This document shows, piece after piece, positions 7,728 through 13,396 of a stretch of DNA of 13,903 nucleotides. The position numbers and the translations under genes were made by a program. Source of the stretch: Acidimicrobiia bacterium (GTDB lineage: Bacteria; Actinomycetota; Acidimicrobiia; Acidimicrobiales; Iamiaceae); contig JAFBAD010000256.1 of NCBI GenBank assembly GCA_019247975.1, positions 1 through 13,903 of the forward strand. The letters are read 5' to 3'. Position 1 is the first letter of the stretch, and each line of letters opens with the position of its first letter. The notes under the pieces were generated by a model. That model ran no database searches, was not told where the DNA came from, and was given only the letters and a program-made list of their open reading frames with translations.

Positions 7728-7985
7728 GTGGGAAGCACCTACCCACTCCTGCGCCCGGACGTCGTCTGGGCCGTCCTGCGGCGCCCGTCGCTCTGGTTCA
7801 CCGCGCTCCGCCAGCTGCTGCGCCTGGCCGGTCGCGGCTGGTGGCGGCGGCCGCCGTTCCTGCCCCTGCCGGACCGCACCTACCTCGGGTTCCGGCTGCT
7901 CACCGCCTACGGCGACCCGAACCGGTCACCGGACCCCGACGACGTCCTCGCCTACCTGCGCTGGTGCCGGGCCTGGCGGGACTGA
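7728..7985 (+). CDS. Small basic hypothetical protein, conserved-looking
   Basis: Protein of 85 aa, rich in Arg, Trp and Leu, opening MGSTYPLLRPDVVWAVLRRP and ending DPDDVLAYLRWCRAWRD. The central part reads ALRQLLRLAGRGWWRRPPFL followed by PLPDRTYLGFRLLTAYG. I recall short actinobacterial proteins with this pattern (Arg/Trp-rich middle, PLPD..Y..FR..TAYG, YLRWCR end), but know no function or family name. There is no membrane segment or signal peptide. The GTG at 7728 is preferred because of the -10-like box 7 bases upstream; a GTG at 7695 would add 11 residues. Its last 60 bases overlap, antisense, the end of the ECF S-component gene. Confidence 0.6.
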   Translation: MGSTYPLLRPDVVWAVLRRPSLWFTALRQLLRLAGRGWWRRPPFLPLPDRTYLGFRLLTAYGDPNRSPDPDDVLAYLRWCRAWRD

Positions 7986-8777
7986 CGGCTCCAGCTCGAC
8001 CACCGGATCGAGCCGGTGGGCGAAGCGGCGCAGCGTCCGCAGCACCGGCCGGCCGACCAGGAGGACGACGAGCGCGTTGGTCGACGCGGCGGCCGCGTCC
8101 CACGCCAGCGACGTCGCCACGTAGAACGACCAATAGTGGTGGAGGGTCTCGCCGACCCCGAGGCCGGGGTGCCAGGCCAGCTCGCCGTCGCCGGCGAACC
8201 ACGGCCAGAACCACAGGTTCATGACCGCGCCGAAGACGAACCCCCAGACCCATCCGTAGAGCGCGACGGCCACCACCTCCACCAGCGGCGGCAGGTGACG
8301 GGTGCCCCGGCCGACCAGCCCGGCGCCCGCCCCCATCCACGCGAGCGTGAGCATCTGGAACGGCAGCCACGGACCGATGCCGCCGGTGATCACCGCGCCG
8401 ACCGCGAACGACGCGAGCCCGAGCAGGAAGCCGAAGCGGGGCCCGAACGCGGCGCCGCCGAGGACGAGCAGGAAGAACATGCCGTTGCCGCCGCCGGGCA
8501 GGTCGAGCAGCTTCAGCATCCCGGCCGACGCGGCGAGCACGCCGAGCAGCGCGACGGTCGAGCCGTTCATCGTGCCGCGGCGCACCTCGAGGCCGACCGC
8601 GGCGAGCGCGAGCAGGCCGACCAGCGCGGCGACGAGCGGCGCGTCGCCCGCGTGCGCGGCGTCGGCCGAGATCGTGCCCTTCGGCAACCAGAACGGATAG
8701 ACGAACGCGGCGATCCCGACCGCGGTGACGAGCCCGTAGACGAGACCGCGACGGCCGGCCTCCCACGCAGCGGTCAC
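7926..8777 (-). CDS. ECF transporter substrate-binding (S) component, probably cobalamin
   Basis: Integral membrane protein of 283 aa with about six hydrophobic segments (roughly 11-30, 46-64, 74-92, 99-131, 136-156, 166-194) plus one near 222-242, and a polar C-terminal tail. The stretch MLKLLDLPGGGNGMFFLLVL and the following AAFGPRFGFLLGLASFAVGA, then ITGGIGPWLPFQMLTLAW, are typical of ECF S components. The GTG start overlaps the ATPase stop by 4 bp (GTGA); longer upstream frames are ATPase shadow. Its linkage to a cobalamin riboswitch and DUF4430 genes suggests B12 as substrate, as for the CbrT-type S component of CbrTUV systems. That is inference from context; the S component alone does not reveal the substrate. 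The 3' end overlaps the small + strand gene by 60 bp. Confidence 0.88.
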   Translation of the reverse strand: MTAAWEAGRRGLVYGLVTAVGIAAFVYPFWLPKGTISADAAHAGDAPLVAALVGLLALAAVGLEVRRGTMNGSTVALLGVLAASAGMLKLLDLPGGGNGMFFLLVLGGAAFGPRFGFLLGLASFAVGAVITGGIGPWLPFQMLTLAWMGAGAGLVGRGTRHLPPLVEVVAVALYGWVWGFVFGAVMNLWFWPWFAGDGELAWHPGLGVGETLHHYWSFYVATSLAWDAAAASTNALVVLLVGRPVLRTLRRFAHRLDPVVELEPSVPPGPAPAQVGEDVVGVR

Positions 8778-10351
8778 CCGCGACCACCCGGGGTCAGCGC
8801 GGCCTCGACCTCCGCGACCGTGAGGAACGGCGGCAGGACCCGGAGCACCTGCGGTGCGAAGAGCGACCCGGCCAGCACGTCGCGCGCCTGGCCATCGGCG
8901 ACGACGTCGCCGTCGCCGAGGACGATGACGCGCGATGCGCACCGCGCCGCCAGCTCGACGTCGTGCGTCGCGATCACGACCGTGCCGCCGGCCACCGCGT
9001 GTGCGTGCACCGCGGCCTCGAGCGCGGCGCGCGACGTCGGGTCGATGCCGCGGGTCGGTTCGTCGAGCAGCAGGACGGGCGCGCCGCCGACCGCTACCGC
9101 GGCGATGGCCAGCCGCTGGCGCTGTCCGCTCGAGAGGCTGCGCGGGTGGCGGTCCGCGAGCGCCGTCAGGCCGAGCGCGTCGAGCCAGTGCTGCACGCCG
9201 GCCGGATCCGGCCGCCCGAGGAGGCGGGGGGTGGTCTCCACCTCGGCCCGGACCGTCGGCGCGAACAGCATCGACCCCGGATCCTGGGGCACGTAGGCGA
9301 CCGCGCCGTCGCGCTCGATGCGGCCGGCCAGCGGATCGGCCAGCCCGGCCAGCGCGCGGAGCAGCGTCGTCTTGCCCGAGCCGTTGCGGCCGAGCAGCGC
9401 CACGACGTCACCCTCGTGGAGATCGAGGTCGACGCCGGTGAGCACCGGAGTCGACCCGTGCCCGACCGACAGCCCACGGGACCGGACGATGGCCTCACCC
9501 CCGACGAAATTGGCCGGGTTCGCCGCGCCATGCGCGGCGAACCCGGCCAATTTCGGGTCGGGGATGAAGCGGCGGGCCTCGCGGACGGTGAGCGGGGGAG
9601 GGTCCCAGCCGAGCAGCCGGCCGAGGTGGGTGACCGTCGGCGCGCCGGCGTAGCCGGTCAGCACGTCCGGGGCGGCGCCGACCTGCGCGATCCGGCCGTC
9701 GGCGAGCAGCGCGACCCGGTCGGCCAGCGGCCCGGCCCGTTCGAGCCGGTGCTCGGCCAGCACCACGGTCGTGCCGAGGTCGTCGGCGAGCCGGCTCACG
9801 ACCGCGAGGAGATCGTCCGCCCCTTGCGGGTCGAGCATCGACGTCGGCTCGTCGAGCACGAGCACCGACGGCGCGGCCGCCATCGCGCCGGCCACCGCGC
9901 AGCGCTGCCGCTCGCCGCCCGACAGCGTGGCCGGGCTGCGGTGGCGCAGGTGCGCGATGCCGAGCGCGTCGAGCACCTCCTCGACCCGGCGCCGCATCAC
10001 CGCCTCGGCGACACCGAGGTTCTCCAACGAGAAGGCGATGTCGTGCTCGACGTGGTCGACCACGAACTGGGCCTCGGGGTCCTGGTGGACGAAGCCGACC
10101 GTGCCAGCGAGGTCGCGCGGACGGGCCTCGCGCACCCGTTGGTCGCCGACCAGCACCTCACCCCGGAACCGACCGCCGCTGGCGTGGGGCACCAACCCGT
10201 TCACCGTGCGCAGCAGCGTGCTCTTGCCCGAGCCCGAGTCGCCGACGACGAGCAGCACCTCGCCCGACGCCGCTTCCAGGTCGATGTCGCGCAGCGCGAC
10301 CGGGCCGTCGGGCCACCCGAAGCCGACGTCGATCCAACGCAGCGCGGTCAC
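8774..10351 (-). CDS. ECF transporter ATPase, two ABC domains fused
   Basis: Protein of 525 aa carrying both energizing ATPases in one chain. Domain 1 (about 4-245) has Walker A GDSGSGKST (37-45), Q-loop Gln90, signature LSGGERQ (143-149), Walker B VLVLDEP (163-169) and His201. Domain 2 (about 286-500) has GRNGSGKTT (321-329), Gln356, LSSGQRQ (406-412), VLLLDEP (426-432) and His463. Both sites look intact. It powers substrate release by the T/S membrane module. It overlaps the T gene upstream and the S gene downstream by 4 bp each (GTGA). The interdomain linker (residues 266-283, KLAGFAAHGAANPANF region) is encoded by a 51-base near-perfect palindrome that looks inserted. Fused double ATPases are usual in actinobacterial ECF operons. 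Confidence 0.95.
   Translation of the reverse strand: MTALRWIDVGFGWPDGPVALRDIDLEAASGEVLLVVGDSGSGKSTLLRTVNGLVPHASGGRFRGEVLVGDQRVREARPRDLAGTVGFVHQDPEAQFVVDHVEHDIAFSLENLGVAEAVMRRRVEEVLDALGIAHLRHRSPATLSGGERQRCAVAGAMAAAPSVLVLDEPTSMLDPQGADDLLAVVSRLADDLGTTVVLAEHRLERAGPLADRVALLADGRIAQVGAAPDVLTGYAGAPTVTHLGRLLGWDPPPLTVREARRFIPDPKLAGFAAHGAANPANFVGGEAIVRSRGLSVGHGSTPVLTGVDLDLHEGDVVALLGRNGSGKTTLLRALAGLADPLAGRIERDGAVAYVPQDPGSMLFAPTVRAEVETTPRLLGRPDPAGVQHWLDALGLTALADRHPRSLSSGQRQRLAIAAVAVGGAPVLLLDEPTRGIDPTSRAALEAAVHAHAVAGGTVVIATHDVELAARCASRVIVLGDGDVVADGQARDVLAGSLFAPQVLRVLPPFLTVAEVEAALTPGGRG
9505..9555. repeat. Large perfect palindrome inside the ATPase linker
   Basis: The left arm, 9505-9528 (begins CGAAATTGGCCGGG), and the right arm, 9532-9555 (ends CCCGGCCAATTTCG), are exact reverse complements over 24 bases, with a 3-base CAT loop. 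Outside this, CCCCGA (9499-9504) pairs with TCGGGG (9558-9563) past a two-base bulge, extending the stem. The arms contain the AT-rich words AAATT/AATTT, unlike the surrounding coding sequence. It is read through in frame and falls between the two ABC domains, where extra residues would be tolerated. No transposase or target duplication is evident. Confidence 0.85.
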
Positions 10352-11451
10352 GCGACGGCTCCGGCGGTCGACGGCTCGGTGGACGGCGAACCGGCTTCGC
10401 GGGCGGCCCGGTCAGCCGGCACCAGCGCGGGCGTGGCCAGCAGCAGGAGGCACAGCGCAGGGAGCGGACCGAACGTCGGCAGCGCGGGCGAGGTGCCGAC
10501 GACCCAGCGCAGCGTCGACTCCCCGGCCGCGCTGCACAGCGCCAGGCCGATCGGCGCTCCGGCGACGGTGGCCATGACGACGGCGTCGAGCGCGGTCAGC
10601 GGCCGCACGCGATAGCGGGTGAAGCGCTCGTCCGCCCCGGCCAGCAGGAGCGCCGCGACCAGTGCAGCGGCCCCGCCCAGCAGGCAGCCCAGCGCGACCG
10701 CGGTGGAGCGGCCGACGAGCGCGACCATCGCCCCGCACAGGCCCAGCAGCCCCACCAGCCCGAGCCAGCCGGCGACGAGGTGGCGGCGGCCGGCCCGCGA
10801 GCGACCGAACCCGCGGGCGTCCATCGACTCCGCGAGGAGCACCGCCCGCTCGAGCCCGGTCTCGAGGACCGGCACGACGAGGCGCACGAGGCGGCCCCGC
10901 CGGATGGGCAGGCCGCCGGTGCGGGCCCGGTCGGCCTCGCGCACCTGTCCGACCGCGACGAGGGTGGACGGGACGAAGGCCAGCGCGACGGTCAGCACCA
11001 CGCCGGCCTCGTGGAAGGCGCGGGGGAGCCGTTGCACGAGCTCGTGGTGGCTGGCCAGCGCGTTGAAGGCGCCGAAGGCGGCCATCACGCCGATGACCAC
11101 GAACCCCTCGGCCGCGGCCTGCCACAGCACCGGCCACTCGAGCGGCCCGCCGACGGTGAACCCACCGAGCAACCGGGGCAGCGTCGCCTCGGGGACCGTC
11201 ACGAACGCCGTGCCACCGACGTGGGTGGTCAGGAGCAGCAGCACCACCCGCAGGAGCGAGAACGCGACGCCGACCGCGAGCAGCACCGGGAGCGCCCGGG
11301 CGATGCGGGTCTCGTGGCGGTGCGTCTCGGTCACGAGGGCCACCACCGCGATGGCGAGCGCGACGTAGAAGGGGTTCGGCGCGATCTGGATCGATGCAGC
11401 AACCGCCACCGCCCAGATCAGCCAGGTCACGGAGTGGAGCGGGCTGGACAT
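10348..11451 (-). CDS. ECF transporter transmembrane (T) component
   Basis: Membrane protein of 367 aa that couples ATPases to the S component. It has about six hydrophobic segments (roughly 8-40, 52-75, 112-132, 148-168, 226-246, 250-270) and two more in the C-terminal third. Between them is the cytoplasmic coupling region with the EcfT signatures READRARTG (171-179) and SMDARGFGRS (209-218), the Ala-Arg motifs that contact the ATPases. The ATG at 11451 is chosen since it begins the family-like MSSPLHSVTW; an adjacent GTG (11454) is possible. No strong ribosome site is seen. It is the first gene of the T-ATPase-S operon and overlaps the ATPase start by 4 bp. The promoter is shared divergently with the cobalamin-riboswitch transcript, but the riboswitch itself faces the other way. 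Confidence 0.92.
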   Translation of the reverse strand: MSSPLHSVTWLIWAVAVAASIQIAPNPFYVALAIAVVALVTETHRHETRIARALPVLLAVGVAFSLLRVVLLLLTTHVGGTAFVTVPEATLPRLLGGFTVGGPLEWPVLWQAAAEGFVVIGVMAAFGAFNALASHHELVQRLPRAFHEAGVVLTVALAFVPSTLVAVGQVREADRARTGGLPIRRGRLVRLVVPVLETGLERAVLLAESMDARGFGRSRAGRRHLVAGWLGLVGLLGLCGAMVALVGRSTAVALGCLLGGAAALVAALLLAGADERFTRYRVRPLTALDAVVMATVAGAPIGLALCSAAGESTLRWVVGTSPALPTFGPLPALCLLLLATPALVPADRAAREAGSPSTEPSTAGAVA

Positions 11452-11455
11452 CACG

Positions 11456-11485
11456 TTGACCAGGTCAGAGCCTGCTGCGTACCGT
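11456..11485 (+). promoter_or_regulatory. Promoter of the cobalamin-riboswitch transcript
   Basis: TTGACC (11456-11461) and TACCGT (11480-11485) are separated by 18 bases, a good -35/-10 pair. It predicts a transcript start near 11492, a few bases before the riboswitch. The -35 box touches the start of the divergent T-component gene. The -10 lies within the 11474-11492 inverted repeat. Confidence 0.6.
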
Positions 11486-11492
11486 ACGCAGC
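11474..11492. promoter_or_regulatory. Inverted repeat over the divergent -10 boxes (possible operator)
   Basis: GCTGCGTAC-C-GTACGCAGC is a perfect 9-bp inverted repeat with a one-base centre. It contains TACCGT on the + strand and TACGGT on the - strand, which can serve as overlapping -10 elements for the two divergent transcripts. It may instead, or also, bind a dimeric regulator. Confidence 0.5.
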
Positions 11493-11511
11493 CGACAGAG
11501 GTCTTCCGCAA
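11481..11511 (-). promoter_or_regulatory. Candidate promoter of the ECF operon
   Basis: On the minus strand TTGCGG (11511-11506) is followed after 19 bases by TACGGT (11486-11481). Transcription would start near 11474, leaving about 20-25 bases before the T-component ATG. The spacing is long and the -35 imperfect. The same bases also form the first hairpin of the opposing riboswitch leader (CCGCAAC/GTTGCGG, 11506-11512 and 11519-11525). Confidence 0.4.
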
Positions 11512-11640
11512 CCCGGACGTTGCGGTCGGTCTCCGAGGGGCCCGGCCCCGACGAGACGGGGGAAGCCGGTGCAAGTCCGGCGCTGACCCGCAGCTGTGAG
11601 TGGCCCCCGGGCCACGAGCCAGGTGACCCGCCCTGCCAGC
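11497..11640 (+). ncRNA. Cobalamin riboswitch (B12 element)
   Basis: The core B12 box is read directly: GGGGGAAGCCGGTGCAAGTC (11558-11577) then CGGCGCTGACCCGCAGCTGT (11579-11598), followed by the closing GAGCCAGGTGACCCGCC (11616-11632). These match the conserved order GGGAA..CGGTG.AA.TCCGG..CTG.CCCGC..CTGT and GCCAGG..ACC. A 7-bp hairpin (11506-11525) and a GGGGC/GCCCC hairpin (11537-11549) lie 5' of it. The aptamer limits are approximate. It faces + and precedes the toroid gene, whose ribosome site is 30-35 bases downstream. B12 binding in this class normally shuts expression off; translational control is likely, since no terminator with a U-run is seen. Confidence 0.93.
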
Positions 11641-11649
11641 CGTACGAGC

Positions 11650-11675
11650 GGCCCTCGAGGACCGGGGCCAGGAGG
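11650..11675 (+). promoter_or_regulatory. Expression platform and ribosome site of the toroid gene
   Basis: AGGAGG (11670-11675) sits 5 bases before the ATG at 11681 and is among the strongest ribosome sites in the window. Directly in front, GGCCC (11650-11654) can pair with GGGCC (11665-11669), and CCTC (11653-11656) could instead pair with GAGG of the ribosome site. Such a switch would let the riboswitch hide or expose it; the pairing is inferred, not folded. Confidence 0.55.
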
Positions 11676-11680
11676 TCATC

Positions 11681-13396
11681 ATGAAGCAACGGATCGTCGC
11701 CACGGCGGTGGTGATGGCGGTCATGGCCACGGTCGCCGCGCTCGGGTCGAGCGCTCCGGCGGAGGCTGTCGCGAACCAGACGAGCAACGACGCGATCGGC
11801 TGGCTGGTCGATCAACAGCAGGCCGACGGCGGCTTCGAGCTGGCCGGGTTCCCCGGGTTCGAGACCCCCGACGCGGTGCTCGCGATCGCCGAGAACGGGC
11901 AGGCCGACGGCTCGTGGAGCCTCACCGAGGCGCGGGCTGCGGTCGACGCGGTCACGACCGGAGGGAAGTCGGCGCTCGACTACCTCGACGACCTGGTCGA
12001 GGAGCTCACCGCCGATCATCCCGGCGACACCCCGGCCGACCTCGCAGCGCGCGGCGCCCAGCTGGCCAAGATCATCGCCACCGTCGTGTACCCGCTCCGG
12101 ACCACGCCGGGCATCTCCCTGACCGACTTCGACCCGTCCGACGACAGCACGGACCCGGTCAACATCAAGGCGACCGCGCTCGCGTCCGAGGGTGACGGGA
12201 GCTTCTCGGCCATGAGCTTCACGGGCCGGCTCTACGTGCTGCTGATCGGGGCCGGGCCCGCCGGCCCTGCCGCGCTGATCGACGAGGTCCGCGCCGCGCA
12301 GCAGCCGAACGGGGCGTGGAACTTCAACGGCACGCCCACCGGCACGGCGATCGACCCGGACACGACCGGGCTGGCGCTCCAGGCGCTCGGCGCCGCCGGC
12401 ATCCGGTCGACCGACCCGGCCGTGCAGCGGGGGCTGGCGGCCCTCGCCGAGGCGCAGCAGCCGTCGGGGGGGTGGCTGTCGTTCGGCGCCCCCGACCCGA
12501 ACTCGACGTCCGAGGCGGTGCTCGGGATCCGGGCCAGCGGTGCGGACCCCGAGTCCCCCTGCTGGCGGGAGGCGGTCAACCCGGCGTGGGCCGGCGTGCC
12601 GTACCCGAAGCCGGTGACCTGGCTGCGCGGTCAGCAGGCAGCCGACGGGCACGTCGAGGCGCCGAGCGACGAGCTCGCGCAGAACACCTTCGCCACGAGC
12701 CAGACGGTGCAGGCGGTCCTCGGCTTCTCCGTGTGGCTGGACAACGTGTCGGCTCCGCGGCCCTGCCCGACGGTCGGCTCGGCGAGCCGCTACGTGCACG
12801 CCCTCTACATGGACCTGCTCGGGCGGCTGGCCGACGCGAGCGGCACCGGCTTCCTCGTGCGCCGCTTCCAGGCCGGTGCCAGCCGCGCGTCGATGGTCGC
12901 CACGCTGACCGCCACCGCCGAGTACCACCGGGCGGTGGTCGACGAGCTGTACCGCGACTACCTGGGCCGGCCCGCGGACCGGTCGGGCCTGTCGATCTGG
13001 AGCCCCTGGGTCACGGTGTTGCGCACTGAGGTCCAGGCCAAGCTGCTCGCGTCGGGCGAGTACTTCGACAAGGCCGGCGGGACGAACGAGGACTTCGTCG
13101 ACGCGCTGTACCACGACGTCCTCGGCCGCCCGGCCGATCTCGGCGCCACGGCGACGTTCGTCTCCTGGCTGACCTCGGGCCGCTCCCGGTACGACGTCGC
13201 GAAGACCGTGCTCACCAGCCCGCAGGGATACGGCTACGTCGTCGAGCAGCTCTACCGGCGGCTCCTCCGGCGCGGCTCGGACCCGTCCGGCCGTCGCTAC
13301 TGGCGGGCCCGCCTGGCCGACGGCATGTCGGTCGAGACGCTGATCGCGTCGATCGCCTCCTCGTCCGAGTACGTCGCCAAGACCCAGTCGGCGTGA
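11681..13396 (+). CDS. Secreted alpha/alpha-toroid protein with four DUF4214 repeats; putative cobalamin-binding alpha chain
   Basis: Protein of 571 aa. The signal peptide (1-29 or 1-31, AEA or AVA before cleavage) is followed by a terpenoid-cyclase-like alpha/alpha toroid (about 36-355). Its repeats are marked by WLVDQQQADGGF (41-52), RAAQQPNGAW (204-213), AEAQQPSGGW (256-265) and WLRGQQAADG (314-323), each followed by a small-residue helix. The cyclase DxDD acid motif is absent (DPDTTG at 225-230), and export argues against a terpene enzyme. Intrinsic factor and transcobalamin share this fold. Residues 370-565 form four DUF4214 repeats (LYxDxLGRxAD...SxEY), frequent in large actinobacterial exported proteins. 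Cys294 and Cys362 could form a disulfide. It lies behind the cobalamin riboswitch, and its stop overlaps the DUF4430 gene start by 4 bp. The cobalamin role is inferred from riboswitch, fold and partner. Confidence 0.85.
   Translation: MKQRIVATAVVMAVMATVAALGSSAPAEAVANQTSNDAIGWLVDQQQADGGFELAGFPGFETPDAVLAIAENGQADGSWSLTEARAAVDAVTTGGKSALDYLDDLVEELTADHPGDTPADLAARGAQLAKIIATVVYPLRTTPGISLTDFDPSDDSTDPVNIKATALASEGDGSFSAMSFTGRLYVLLIGAGPAGPAALIDEVRAAQQPNGAWNFNGTPTGTAIDPDTTGLALQALGAAGIRSTDPAVQRGLAALAEAQQPSGGWLSFGAPDPNSTSEAVLGIRASGADPESPCWREAVNPAWAGVPYPKPVTWLRGQQAADGHVEAPSDELAQNTFATSQTVQAVLGFSVWLDNVSAPRPCPTVGSASRYVHALYMDLLGRLADASGTGFLVRRFQAGASRASMVATLTATAEYHRAVVDELYRDYLGRPADRSGLSIWSPWVTVLRTEVQAKLLASGEYFDKAGGTNEDFVDALYHDVLGRPADLGATATFVSWLTSGRSRYDVAKTVLTSPQGYGYVVEQLYRRLLRRGSDPSGRRYWRARLADGMSVETLIASIASSSEYVAKTQSA

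Noticed and set aside
10348..11787. Longer T-component frame starting at 11787
   Set aside because: The extra 112 residues lie across the riboswitch and the start of the divergent gene and show no membrane or family character; the ATG at 11451 fits the family.
11841..11851. TGGCCGGGTTC in the toroid gene, matching 11 bases of the palindromic element arm
   Set aside because: Short match in GC-rich coding sequence, encoding part of a normal toroid repeat (ELAGF), without the second arm. Probably chance.
12344..12373. DPDTTG in the toroid protein, considered as a class II terpene cyclase DxDD motif
   Set aside because: The required third acidic residue is Thr, the protein has a signal peptide, and it lies behind a cobalamin riboswitch. 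Binding protein is more likely than cyclase.
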